Made by a program: the position numbers and the translations under genes
The notes under the pieces: model-generated
Told to the model about the DNA's origin: nothing
Seen by the model: only the letters and a program-made list of their open reading frames with translations
The model's database searches: none
Shown: positions 51,730-61,173 of the stretch, piece after piece
How the letters are laid out: every line of letters begins with the position of its first letter
Position numbering within the stretch: the first letter of the stretch is position 1
Origin: JACDBZ01 sp038233215
Lineage (GTDB): Bacteria; Chloroflexota; Limnocylindria; QHBO01
DNA: 64,000 nt
Assembly: GCA_038233215.1 (NCBI GenBank)
Contig: JBBSML010000003.1
Coordinates: 62,001 to 126,000, forward strand
Reading direction: 5' to 3'

Positions 51730-53684
51730 TCAGCTGCCGACGGAAGGATTCGCCAGCTTCACCTGCGCAGCGCGCCGCGTGGCGACTCGCTCGAGCGGGA
51801 ACTGCACGGGAGCGGCCGGCTTCCTCCTCGACACAGCCGCTTGATGCTTGCCCGTCGCATCGATCTCGGCGATCGTGGTCGGCGCGGACTCGACCCGGTT
51901 GCGCCCGGCGGCCTTGGCCCGATAGAGGGCCGAATCGGCAAGGGAGACGAGGCCTTGCGTTCAACCTGGTGGGCGTCCGTCGCGGCCACGCCGATGGAGA
52001 CGGTGATGCGTCCATAGCGGCCCGGGCCGATCTCGATGATCGTCTGCTGGACCGCGGCGCGGATCTTCTCGGCGACCGCAGCGGCCTCGGGGAGGCTGAG
52101 ATGGTGGAGTGCGATGATGAACTCCTCACCACCATAGCGCGCGACGACGTCGGACGTGCGCAGGACGCCACGGATCGTCCGTGCCAGGGCACGGAGGGCC
52201 TCGTCGCCGGCGGGGTGCCCATACGTGTCGTTGAATTGCTTGAACAGGTCGACGTCCAGCATCAGCAGGCCGATGCTGTCGCCGTCCCGCTGCGCGAGCG
52301 TGTACTGCTGCTCGAGATACGCGTCGAAGAACCGCGCGTTGCGCAGCCCGGTCAGCGGATCGGTGTTCGCGAGGCCTTCCATCGTCGTCAAGAGCCGCGC
52401 GTTCGCCACGGCCAGCGCCACCTGCTCGGCAATTCGGGAGGCGCGCTGAACATCAACCGTCGCGAAGCTGTTCGGCTCCGAGCGCTCGAGATGGATCACG
52501 CCGACGATGCTGCCGAGCGCCGGCATCGGCAGGCAGACGACCGAGCCGTGCTCGGCCGGATGGGCCGCGCACTTCACCGGCATCTCATCCGACACGTCCT
52601 CGGCGATGTAGACGTTCGCGCGGCGAATGCCGGGGCATCGGTCGGTGCGCTCGACGGCCACGATGGAACCGATCTCCGGTGGATCCGCACCCCAGGCGGC
52701 GGCCACCGTGAGCCGGTTCGTCGAATTGTTCAGCAGCATCACCTGGCCGCGCGCGGATGGGGAGACTCGTCGGAGGCCGCGGATTGCGGCATCGACCAGC
52801 GTCGGCTCGTCGTGCGCGAATGCCGTGAGCTCGGCAAGCTGATTGAAGACCACCGCCATCTCCGCTTCGGTCTTGGCCGAGACGAACCGCGACGCGGCGT
52901 CCGCCCGCATCTGCTCCAACACGACTGCGAGGCCACCGATCTCGTCGTCGTTCTCTTGCACGAACGTCACGTTCTGGCCGGCGATGAGCGCCTGCGCGGT
53001 GCCATTGAGCCGATGCAAGGGCCCGCTGATCGAGCGGACGAGCCACCAGCCGCCGAGGGCGATCAACAGGGCGAGCCCCGCGACGATCGCTGCCACGAGC
53101 GGTCCCTGCTGCCGGGTCAGCGCCGCGAGCGAAGCCGCCGCTGACTCATGCCGCTGCTCCGTCAGCTCATCGACGGCTTCGACGGCCGCGAGCACCGCCT
53201 GAAATTCTCGGTCGCTGCTCTCCACGAGCGTGCGTGGCGCGAAGAATTCGTTCTCGCGCGCCTCGCGCATGAACGGCTCGGCCCAGCGCGCACGCCAGTT
53301 CGTCGCGGCCTGCCGAGCCGTGAGGGAGGCAGTAACGATGGCGCCATCATCGAACGCCAGCCGACCGATCTCGATGAACGCTTCGACCTCGGCCTCGACC
53401 GCGTCCCGATACCCGGCCGGCGTAGCCGCGGTCGGCAACAACGCGTAAGTGATGACCATCGCCTGCTGTCGGGCCAGCCCCAGATGGAGGGTCGCCTCGG
53501 CGTCGACGAGCTGGTTGGTCCGGCGCACCTCCGCATTGATGGCGGTGATCCGGCCGCTGAGCATGCCGAAGCCACCGACGGTGAGCACGGTGGTGGCCAC
53601 CACGAGCAGCGAAACGGCCATCACCAGCCGATTCCGAATTTTGTTCGGAATGCGCGACGGGATTGTGGGTTCGGGATGGGTCAT
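51730..53684 (-). pseudogene. GGDEF diguanylate cyclase with sensor and GAF-like domain, frameshifted near its end
   Basis: Two membrane segments (about residues 20-40 and 195-218) flank a sensor region, followed by HAMP and GAF-like domains and a GGDEF domain with YGGEEF. It should make cyclic-di-GMP. After VERKA the frame leaves the family pattern; the expected LVSLADSALYRAKAAGRNRV appears in the next frame and continues to a TGA at 51730. A C missing from a CCC run (at 51950-51954) fits. Most active-site residues lie upstream of the shift. Confidence 0.85.
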
Positions 53685-54052
53685 CAGCCGTCAGCCTGAG
53701 CGATGGCAGTGGTCCAGCAATAGGCCATTCGTCCGTCGGGGTCGGTGGCGGGCACCTCGTACTGCGCTTGTGCGAATCAACGCCGATGACGATCATGTCC
53801 TCCGTTGCCTCCTGATCAGCGGTGACTCCGGACCGGCCCGAGTCGACACGCCAGAGTGAGGGCGATTAACCACTCGCCTGTGAAGTCACGCCGGTCGGTC
53901 CGATCCATGTCCGGCGACCGGCAGATCGCAAAATGAATACCGCGGCGGCGGGCGGCGAGTCTATGAGCCAAGTCGCCGGACCCCGGCAGAGTGACACTCA
54001 GCCTCGAACGTACGCTGTCGCGGGTCGGGGCGGGTATGAGTCAGGAGTGTTC
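53685..54052. other. Spacer (368 bp) with an IS110 remnant
   Basis: Nothing else recognised between the GGDEF gene and DUF1622 gene. Confidence 0.5.
53757..53796 (-). pseudogene. Remnant of an IS110-type transposase start
   Basis: The frame begins MIVIGVDSHKRST, the typical DEDD-transposase start of IS110 elements, then leaves the family. Only about 13 codons remain. Confidence 0.45.
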
Positions 54053-54409
54053 GTGGACATCAAGGAACTCATCGGGGCCATCGGGCTGGCCATCGACGTG
54101 GCCGGGGTGCTCGTCATCCTGGTGGCAATCGTCGCGGCGGGCATCGGCTTCGTCCGCGGCCTCATGGCCGGCATGGCGCCAGAGGTCGCGTACCGGGCAC
54201 TGCGGCAATCCATCGGCCGGGGCATCCTGCTCGGCCTCGAGCTGCTCGTGGCGGGGGACATCATCCGGACTGTGGCCATCGAGCCGACCCTCGATAGCGT
54301 CGTGGTGCTGGCCGTCATCGTGCTGGTCCGGACGTTCCTCAGCTTCTCGCTCGAGGTGGAACTCACTGGGCACTGGCCGTGGAGCAAGGATCGCGTCGAG
54401 GATCGCTAG
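54053..54409 (+). CDS. DUF1622 membrane protein
   Basis: A 118-aa protein with three hydrophobic stretches (DVAGVLVILVAIVAAGIGFV, LLGLELLVAGDIIRTV, VVVLAVIVLVRTFLSFSLEV). This is the DUF1622 layout. GTG start (VDIKELIG) with aggag 5 nt upstream. Function unknown. Confidence 0.82.
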   Translation: MDIKELIGAIGLAIDVAGVLVILVAIVAAGIGFVRGLMAGMAPEVAYRALRQSIGRGILLGLELLVAGDIIRTVAIEPTLDSVVVLAVIVLVRTFLSFSLEVELTGHWPWSKDRVEDR

Positions 54410-54531
54410 AGTCATCCCCCGCGCCGGGTCAGGCAGCAGGCGGCTACCTCCACTTGCGAGGGCGCGTGGCCCCTTGGGGGATGGTCCACGGCGTAGAGTG
54501 GGTTCCGAAATCGCCAACGACAGAGACTCAC

Positions 54532-54781
54532 ATGCCGCTTTTCATTGATGTCCCCGCGCCCGTCGCAGGCGCCACGGGACAGGCCTTGGCCGACGCGCAC
54601 AGCAGGGATCTGGAGATCCAGAACGGCGCCGTGGTGGAGTATCAGCGCTACTGGTTCAGCCCCAGACCAGGCGGGTCTTCAGCCTGATCCGTGCGCCGAG
54701 CGCCCAGGCGACGGCTGAAGTTCACCGCCACTCGCACGGGCTGACGGCGGACGACCAATCGAAGTCGTCGAAGGCTCGTAG
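54532..54781 (+). pseudogene. DUF4242 (nickel-binding-like) protein, two frameshifts
   Basis: Begins MPLFIDVPAPVAGATGQALA and DAHSRDLEIQNGAVVEYQRY as in DUF4242/SCO4226 proteins. After YWFSP the frame shifts (54660-54668), continuing VFSLIRAPSAQATAEVHRHS in a second frame; a further shift near 54755 gives the expected end LIEVVEGS. Two single-base losses fit. Confidence 0.65.
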
Positions 54782-54784
54782 ACG

Positions 54785-55124
54785 ATGAGTACCCAGCAGC
54801 CCGGGGTCGCCTTCTCCGAGGAGTGCCGCGCACCAGCCGACCTCGTCTACGACCTGCTGGCCGACGCCCGCACGCATCTCGATTGGGGCGGCCGCCGACA
54901 GGCGTGGTACTTCCGTCTTCTCACGTTGGAGGCACCGGAAGGGCCGATGACGATCGGCACCAGCTTCGCGAGCTCAGGCTCCATCCCCGGCACAGCACGG
55001 GCGCGATGTCGAACCCGGTTATGCCGAACCCGGCGACTACACGCCCCGCTGCCGGCTCTACCGAACCGCGAGTGGTCTACGCGGTCTGCCGGAGCGAGGC
55101 TGGATCGAAAATGCACTGCGGTAG
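54785..55124 (+). pseudogene. SRPBCC-like gene fragment joined to another coding remnant
   Basis: The first 70 codons (SEECRAPADLVYDLLADART, WYFRLLTLEAPEGPMTIGTS) look like the N-terminus of an SRPBCC ligand-binding protein. From about 54995 the family pattern ends; another frame reads EPGDYTPRCRLYRTASGLRG, then LPERGWIENALR, and stops at 55122-55124. This is a deletion joint or an in-frame ruin. Confidence 0.4.
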
Positions 55125-55133
55125 GTCCACCGC

Positions 55134-55164
55134 TTGACATTCGAGCGGCTCTAACGTTTAGGGT
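55134..55164 (+). promoter_or_regulatory. MerR-type promoter with 19-bp spacer
   Basis: TTGACA and TAGGGT are separated by 19 nt, the long spacing characteristic of promoters controlled by MerR regulators, and CTAAcgtTTAG inside forms a dyad. TAGGGT lies 6 nt from the merR ATG, so the transcript is probably leaderless and the gene self-regulated. Confidence 0.65.
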
Positions 55165-55170
55165 TGGCTC

Positions 55171-55581
55171 ATGCGCATCGGAGCCTTGGCCGAGCAACTC
55201 GGCACCACACCACACGCGATCCGCTTCTACGAGCGGCGTGGCCTGCTGCCGGCACCCGCGCGCAGCGACAACCGCTACCGCGAGTACAGCGAGGCCGACG
55301 CCGAACGGCTGCGGCTGCTGATCGGCCTCCGCCAGCTCGACATCCCGCTCGAGCAGGCCGCCGAACTGGCGACGATGTGCGCCGCCGGACGCTGTGACGA
55401 GGTGTCCGACGAACTCCGAGGCCTTCTCACTACCAAGCGGGTCGAACTGGCTCGACGGGTCGACGAGATGCGCTTCCTGGATCGCCGAATGGCCCACCTT
55501 GCCGGTCAGCTCGAGGCCGGTGGGACCCCACGCACCCTGATCAACTTACGGAAGGAGGAGGAACATGCCCCTGCGATGTGA
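55171..55581 (+). CDS. MerR-family transcriptional regulator
   Basis: A 136-aa regulator. Winged helix at residues 1-65 (MRIGALAEQLGTTPHAIRFY, then ERRGLLPAPARSDNRYREYS), long dimer helix about 75-115, and MCAAGRC at about 71-77. This resembles CueR/HmrR-type metal regulators but ends in an unusual Glu/Lys tail. Its last codons overlap a Cys-rich peptide gene that has its own strong ribosome site. Metal sensing is likely but unproven. Confidence 0.88.
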   Translation: MRIGALAEQLGTTPHAIRFYERRGLLPAPARSDNRYREYSEADAERLRLLIGLRQLDIPLEQAAELATMCAAGRCDEVSDELRGLLTTKRVELARRVDEMRFLDRRMAHLAGQLEAGGTPRTLINLRKEEEHAPAM

Positions 55582-55627
55582 TGACTGCTGCTGCGAGAAG
55601 CACTGCTGCGGCTGCGGCACCACGTAG
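55565..55627 (+). CDS. 20-residue Cys-rich peptide (possible mini-metallothionein)
   Basis: The ATG is preceded by aaggaggagg, and the frame reads MPLRCDDCCCEKHCCGCGTT then TAG. Seven Cys and one His in 20 residues could hold a metal, especially Cu(I) or Zn. It overlaps the end of the MerR gene in a different frame, so co-expression with the metal regulator follows. No known family is recognised; it could also be part of a regulatory uORF. Confidence 0.55.
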   Translation: MPLRCDDCCCEKHCCGCGTT

Positions 55628-55852
55628 ACCTTCCAACCCATCGGCGGGGGCTACTTCGCAGCTCTGGGCCGCGCTGGAGTGAGTGACCGCCGCGGGCGGC
55701 ACGGTCGTGACGCCACGCTCCGAGATCGGCGGCGACATGACCACATGCGTGTCAGCTCAGAGGCCTTGTCCCGCCTCGGGATGCGCCGAGGCCGCATAAC
55801 CCGTGAGGGCGCTGCGCCGGCCCTCCAGCGCACCCGCACGCCGCCCGCCGGG

Positions 55853-56389
55853 TCAGGCTGCGCTGACGCCATCGATGGCGCGCCCGGCGCGCCCGAGGAT
55901 GAGGTCGACAAGGTCGACGTACGGCAGCACGGCCGCTGGATCACGCCAATGGTGCAGGCTCAGCGTCGAGACCGCGGCGTCGATGCTGCCGTCCGCTAAC
56001 GGCAGCTGAGCCGCGTCCGACACCTGGAAGTCGACGCGCTCACTGACTCCCGCCTCGGCCGCCCGCTGCGCAGCCGTGCGCAACATCTCAGGGGCGAGAT
56101 CGATGCCGAGGACACGGCAGCTCGGACAGCGGCCGGCGATCTCGACTGCCAAGGCCCCTGGGCCGGTGCCGACATCGAGAATAAGGCCCGGCCGGCTGGC
56201 GACCTCCTCGGCTACCCGGCGGTGCAACGGGGCGAGGATGCGAGGGGCAATGGCGCCATATACGCCGGCGCCGCGCGGTGAGAACAGCTCGAGTCGTTGA
56301 TCGACCCAGCGGATCGCGCCGGCGATCCGCTCGCCGCCCAGCGCACGCAGCACAATCGCGACGGTGGCGAGCCTGATGAGCCAGCCCAT
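55853..56389 (-). CDS. Class I SAM methyltransferase (C-terminus short)
   Basis: A 178-aa protein. SAM motif I is LILDVGTGPGALAVEIA, with motif II VLGIDLAPEM and motif III-like AAVSTLSLHHWRDP. After about residue 148 the expected strand (VLREIxRVLRPGGR) is replaced by YVDLVDLILGRAG and an early stop. Maybe truncated. It begins immediately after the copper-storage gene stop, so the two are an operon. Confidence 0.7.
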   Translation of the reverse strand: MGWLIRLATVAIVLRALGGERIAGAIRWVDQRLELFSPRGAGVYGAIAPRILAPLHRRVAEEVASRPGLILDVGTGPGALAVEIAGRCPSCRVLGIDLAPEMLRTAAQRAAEAGVSERVDFQVSDAAQLPLADGSIDAAVSTLSLHHWRDPAAVLPYVDLVDLILGRAGRAIDGVSAA

Positions 56390-56797
<408 letters not shown>

Positions 56798-56812
56798 CGG
56801 AATTTCCCCTCG

Positions 56813-56864
56813 TGCTACGGTGGGTCAGGCCGGTCTGCCGGCATGGCACTACACTGCCGTAGCA
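56813..56864. promoter_or_regulatory. Inverted repeats in the csp/ccdA divergent region
   Basis: TGCTACGG (56813-56820) faces CCGTAGCA (56857-56864), and CTACactgccGTAG overlaps the second arm. A similar CTACACA-AC-TGTcGTAG motif precedes the BlaI gene, so a common repressor may bind. Confidence 0.4.
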
Positions 56865-56900
56865 GGTTTCGCACCAGAAGGGGCAGGGAGCGACAGCAGC

Positions 56901-57638
56901 ATGGAACTGAGCCTCGGTTTGGCCTTCGCCGCCGGCGTGCTGTCGTTTGTCTCCCCTTGTGTGCTGGCCCTCGTACCGGTCTACCTCGCCTACCTGGGGG
57001 AAACCGTCGCGGCGCTCGGCAGCCCGCCGAATGTCGCGGCCAGTGGGGCCGCCGCCCGGACCGGCGTCATCGATCGTCCCGTCGTTGGCCAGGTCCTGCT
57101 CTTCACGCTGTCATTCTCCGCGATCTTCGTATTACTGGGCGTGTCGATCGGACTGCTGGGAGCGAACGTGTTCCGGCTCGTCCCCTACGCCCGCGAGGCG
57201 ACCGGCCTGCTGGTGATCCTCATGGGTCTCGCGGTCACCGGCGCGTTCGGTCCGGTGCTCTCGCGCGTGAACGTCGGCCTTCGCCTCGAGTCACTGCCGA
57301 ATGGGCGCTCCGCGCGCTCGATCGCGCTCGGCGCACTTTTCGCGCTGGGCTGGAGCCCGTGCATCGGGCCGGTGCTGGGCGCGATCCTGACGATGGGTGC
57401 CTCGAGCCAGGACGTCGGTGTGGCCGCCCTCCTGCTTTCCTTCTACTCACTCGGACTGGCGACGCCATTCGTGCTCGCCGCGGTCGCGCTCCCCCAGCTG
57501 CGTCCAGTCATGTCAGGTCTGCGGCGTTGGCATCGGCCGGTCGAGATCAGCGCCGGCCTGTTCATTGTGGGCATGGGGATCCTGATCTACCTCAATGCCT
57601 TCAGCCGCATGGCCAGCCTCTTCACGTGGACCATCTGA
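56901..57638 (+). CDS. ccdA: Cytochrome c biogenesis protein CcdA
   Basis: A 245-aa membrane protein with six helices, and the two conserved Cys in FVSPCVLALVP and GWSPCIGP. CcdA carries electrons across the membrane to keep ResA/CcmG-like thioredoxins and apocytochrome c reduced. GGGAG 10 nt before ATG. First in a cytochrome-c maturation cluster with ResB, CcsB and ResA. Confidence 0.92.
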   Translation: MELSLGLAFAAGVLSFVSPCVLALVPVYLAYLGETVAALGSPPNVAASGAAARTGVIDRPVVGQVLLFTLSFSAIFVLLGVSIGLLGANVFRLVPYAREATGLLVILMGLAVTGAFGPVLSRVNVGLRLESLPNGRSARSIALGALFALGWSPCIGPVLGAILTMGASSQDVGVAALLLSFYSLGLATPFVLAAVALPQLRPVMSGLRRWHRPVEISAGLFIVGMGILIYLNAFSRMASLFTWTI

Positions 57639-57714
57639 AGCCGATGGCGACCCGCAACCGCGAACCGTCGGTGACCGTCTTGACTCGCATGGACCCCATG
57701 ACGAGCTGCGCCAC

Positions 57715-58584
57715 ATGCTGATCGTTGCGCCCGCCTTGCTCTTGGCGGCACTGCTCAGTCTGATGGGAGCGGTGGTCATCGGCCTGCTGTCTGCTCTGTG
57801 GGCCGAGCTGCAGCCGGCGACCGCCGAGGACACCGGTGCGCTCCCCGACCCTCGCGCCAACGCGTCACTGGCTTCGATCGCCCACGCCGCGGTCTCCCTG
57901 TGCCTGGCGCTGCTGGTAGCGGCCCTTATCCTCCGCGCCGTCGTCACCGGCCATGCGCCGTGGTCGAACATGTACGAATTCAACCAGGCCTTCGCGGCCG
58001 CCATCCTGGCCGGCTACCTCGGCCTCGAGCGCCGGCTGCCGATCCGCTCGCTGGCGCCGCTGGTCGCCGTGCCGGCGGCTGGCCTGGTCGCCTACAGCCT
58101 GACGCTACGTGCCGAGGTCGTCCCCCTGCCGCCGGCGCTTCAGACGCCGTTCTTCCTCACCGTCCACGTCGGCAGCGCCATGCTGGCCTACGGCATTGCC
58201 GCCATCGGCGGCGCGGCAGCCGTGGGCGAGCTCATGCAACGTTGGCGCGGCGATCGGCTCGCCTGGCTGCCGACGGCGGCCGTGTGTCGGACCGCCTCCT
58301 ACCGCAGCGTGATGCTCGGCATGCCGGTGCTGACGCTGGCCATCGTCCTCGGCGCGGTGTGGGCCAACATGGCGTGGCGCTCGTACTGGAACAACGATCC
58401 CAAGGAGCTCGCGGCGGCCACCACCTGGCTGGTGTATGCCGCCTACCTGCATCTCGCCGGGCGTCGGGACCGTTGGGGGGCATCGGCCCCCTGGTTCCTG
58501 CTCGCCGGCTTCGGCGCCGTCCTGTTCACCTACCTGGCCGCCAACCTGGTGATCCCCGGGCAGCACAGCTATTCCGGGATCTGA
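57715..58584 (+). CDS. Cytochrome c biogenesis protein CcsB/ResC-like
   Basis: A 289-aa membrane protein of the CcmC/CcsA family, which handles haem in System II cytochrome c maturation. Visible parts are GHAPWSNMYEF, VHVGSAMLAYG and a C-terminal HSYSGI His. The WWD haem segment is altered: WANMAWRSYWNNDPKE in place of WGxYWxWDPKE (Gly to Arg, second Trp to Asn). Haem handling might be different or weaker. Start ATG; upstream codons are less convincing. Confidence 0.87.
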   Translation: MLIVAPALLLAALLSLMGAVVIGLLSALWAELQPATAEDTGALPDPRANASLASIAHAAVSLCLALLVAALILRAVVTGHAPWSNMYEFNQAFAAAILAGYLGLERRLPIRSLAPLVAVPAAGLVAYSLTLRAEVVPLPPALQTPFFLTVHVGSAMLAYGIAAIGGAAAVGELMQRWRGDRLAWLPTAAVCRTASYRSVMLGMPVLTLAIVLGAVWANMAWRSYWNNDPKELAAATTWLVYAAYLHLAGRRDRWGASAPWFLLAGFGAVLFTYLAANLVIPGQHSYSGI

Positions 58585-58597
58585 GTAGGCCGGCCCG

Positions 58598-59878
58598 ATG
58601 GCTCACAGTCTCAGCCGCAGCCGTCAGGCGGGACTCGATCGCCTTGCGCGCCTCGCCGATCGGCTGCTGCGCGCGATTGGCGATGCGCGACTCGGCGTCG
58701 CTCTGCTTGTCGCGGCCGGGGTCGCCAACCTGCTGGCGGCCGCGCGTGCGGACTGGCGCTGGCTGCTCGACAGCCCGCCGTATCTGACCGTGGTGGGCGC
58801 AATCCTCATCACCGGCGTGGCCGCAGTGGCGGTGCGCATCCCGCCCGTCGTCCGCGAGTGGCTGCACCCCGTCCCGCTCGCCAATAGCCGGGACGTGTTA
58901 GCAACCGACGTGCCGCTCACCACCCAGCTGACGGGAGCAGAGCGCGCCCACATGCTCGGAGCCCTTCGCTCGGCGGGTTACCGGCTCTCCGAGAACACCA
59001 CGCCAACGAGCTGGCTGGTCGCCGGCACGCGGCGCGGCTGGTCGCGCTTCTCTGCGATCGCCAGCCACCTCAGCCTTGTGCTCCTCGTTGTAGGTGGCGC
59101 ATTGGGCACGGCGTTCGCCGAGGAGACCCGCTTCGGCCTGTTCCCCGGCGAACAGTCGTTGCTCGCCGGGCCTCGCCCGGCGGCGACCTCGGCGGTGCGC
59201 TTCGACGGGCTCGATGCTACGTTCGACGAGCGCGGCCGGCCACTGCGCTTCGATACGCGGGTCACCTTCATCCACGCCGGAGACGTCGTCCGATCGCAGG
59301 TGCTGCAGGTCAACGATCCAGGCTCCTTCGACGGGTACCTGGTCCACGCCTGGACCTACGGCCCGGCCGTCGAGCTGCGGGTCGAGGATCTCGGTGGCCG
59401 CACCCTATTCGATGGCTGGGTGGCTCTGGGTGGTTCCGCGTCCAGCAGCCGCGCGCCTTTCGTGGAGCTGCCGTCGCTGGGCGCGACGATCGGCGTCGAG
59501 ATCGCGAATGCCGATGCCAACTTGGCACGCCTGATCATTGCTGGTGAGCACGGCGTGAGCGACACGACCGTCCTGGGTCCGGGCGAGCGCCGTCGACTTG
59601 GAAACACCCTGGCCAGCCTCCGCGGCTTCGCCACGTACGTCACCTTTCTCAGCCGCCGCGACCCGGGCATGGGCATCCTGTTCGCGGGTGGCTTCCTGCT
59701 CGCGGGCTCGCAGGCGATCGCCTTCTATCTTCCCCGCCGCCGGCTCGACCTCCGCCCGGTCACAGGTCGGCTCATCGTGCGGGTACGTGGCGAACGCTTC
59801 GACGACGCCCAGCCTGAGCTGCAGCGCGTGGCGCGCATCGTCGAGCGAGCGCTGTCAGAGCGCGGCGGTGGCGGATGA
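58598..59878 (+). CDS. resB: Cytochrome c biogenesis protein ResB
   Basis: A 426-aa protein with three N-terminal and one C-terminal membrane segment and a large periplasmic domain (FDGLDATFDERGRPLRFDTR, DGYLVHAWTYG). ResB works with CcsB to present haem to apocytochrome c. The order after ccdA and ccsB is typical. ATG; the ResA gene overlaps its stop (ATGA). Confidence 0.88.
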   Translation: MAHSLSRSRQAGLDRLARLADRLLRAIGDARLGVALLVAAGVANLLAAARADWRWLLDSPPYLTVVGAILITGVAAVAVRIPPVVREWLHPVPLANSRDVLATDVPLTTQLTGAERAHMLGALRSAGYRLSENTTPTSWLVAGTRRGWSRFSAIASHLSLVLLVVGGALGTAFAEETRFGLFPGEQSLLAGPRPAATSAVRFDGLDATFDERGRPLRFDTRVTFIHAGDVVRSQVLQVNDPGSFDGYLVHAWTYGPAVELRVEDLGGRTLFDGWVALGGSASSSRAPFVELPSLGATIGVEIANADANLARLIIAGEHGVSDTTVLGPGERRRLGNTLASLRGFATYVTFLSRRDPGMGILFAGGFLLAGSQAIAFYLPRRRLDLRPVTGRLIVRVRGERFDDAQPELQRVARIVERALSERGGGG

Positions 59879-60453
59879 GCGCGTCCGCCGGTCGGCCCCT
59901 ACGTCGCAGCCAGCGCGCGTCGCTGCTGTGGGTATCCGGCCTGCTGGCCCTCACCGCCCTCCTGCTGGTGCTCGTGTTTCTGCCGCTCGGCCGCGCGTCC
60001 TCAACCGGTCGCGGCAGCCTCGTCGGTAGGCCAGCACCGGTCCTCGAGGCCGTCGACCTGGCGGGCAAGCGCTGGACCATGACGGAGGCCGAGGGCCGGT
60101 TGATCTGGATCAACTTCTGGGCGACCTGGTGCCCTCCCTGCCGCAACGAGATGCCAATGATGCAACGCCTGGCCGAGGCGTATGGTGATCGGCTCCTCAT
60201 TCTCGGTGTGGATTACGGCGAGGAGCCCGGCGCCGTGCGCGACTTCGTCGACCGCTACGGCATCACCTATCCCATCCTGCTGGACCCGAGCCTCGAGAAC
60301 TTCTTCCGCTGGAGCCCGGTGTTCGGGCTGCCGCGCCATTATTTTGTCGACTCGCGCGGCACGATCGTGTACCAGGTGCCCGGTGAGCTTCCGGCGGGCC
60401 AGATGGCCGGCGTGCTCGATGAGCTGCTGGGTCCGGTCGAGCCGACCGACTGA
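59875..60453 (+). CDS. resA: Thioredoxin-fold protein ResA/TlpA
   Basis: A 192-aa protein with an N-terminal membrane anchor (LLWVSGLLALTALLLVLVFL) and an outer thioredoxin domain with redox motif FWATWCPPCRNEM. It reduces apocytochrome c cysteines, with electrons from CcdA. ATG overlaps the resB stop. Together the four genes form a full System II module. Confidence 0.92.
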   Translation: MSASAGRPLRRSQRASLLWVSGLLALTALLLVLVFLPLGRASSTGRGSLVGRPAPVLEAVDLAGKRWTMTEAEGRLIWINFWATWCPPCRNEMPMMQRLAEAYGDRLLILGVDYGEEPGAVRDFVDRYGITYPILLDPSLENFFRWSPVFGLPRHYFVDSRGTIVYQVPGELPAGQMAGVLDELLGPVEPTD

Positions 60454-60468
60454 CGCGCGGCAGAGTTG

Positions 60469-61173
60469 ATGAGTCTGGATCGAGTCAGCATCGCGTCGGT
60501 TGCCGACGACAAGCAGGTCGCGGCCGCGGTCGACGCCCTGGTGGCCGCCTTCGCTGCGGATCCAGGCTGGTCGGCCCTGCTGCCGGACATGAGAACTCGT
60601 CGTTCGGCATTGGCCGCCGCACTCTCCGGGCTGGTGGCAGACGGCGCGCGCAGAGATTCCCTGCTGGTCGCACGGGTGGACGGAGGTGTGGTCGGGGTCG
60701 CCGTTGCATGGAGGCCCGGCTATCATCCGTCGCCGTTCCGCACCCCACGGTACGTGGTCGCGGCAGCGACGATGCTGAGCGCCGCGCGGCTTGCGACCGT
60801 GCCTCTCTGGCGGCGCATGCAAGCGCTGCGGGCTGCCGACCCCAGGGCAGAGCCGCACTGGCATCTGGCGGTGCTCGGCGTGCGACCTGACGCGCAACAT
60901 CGTGGCGTAGGGAGCGCTCTGCTCGAGGCATTCCTTGAGCGCGTCGACAACGCGGGCGGCGTTGCCTACCTCGAGACCAGCCGCCCGGAGCTGGTGGCAT
61001 GGTACGGCGGCGTCGACTTTGGGGTACGCCAATGGCTCACCCTTCCCGGCGGCGCGTCTGCGTGGACAATGTGGCGTTCGACAGACTCAGCGCGGCCAGA
61101 AGCGGATCCGCATCGATCACCCGACGAAGAGGTGGCAGACCGCCAGCCCGATGGCGAGTGCGACAGGCGCTAG
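60469..61173 (+). CDS. GNAT-family acetyltransferase
   Basis: A 234-aa protein with the acetyl-CoA motif VRPDAQHRGVGSALLEAFLE near residue 145 and motif B (YLETSRPELVAWYGGVDFG). N-terminal part includes a usual GNAT substrate region. Substrate unknown. It ends inside the opposite-strand M56 gene (57-nt convergent overlap). The ATG was preferred to the TTG just before it. Confidence 0.82.
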   Translation: MSLDRVSIASVADDKQVAAAVDALVAAFAADPGWSALLPDMRTRRSALAAALSGLVADGARRDSLLVARVDGGVVGVAVAWRPGYHPSPFRTPRYVVAAATMLSAARLATVPLWRRMQALRAADPRAEPHWHLAVLGVRPDAQHRGVGSALLEAFLERVDNAGGVAYLETSRPELVAWYGGVDFGVRQWLTLPGGASAWTMWRSTDSARPEADPHRSPDEEVADRQPDGECDRR

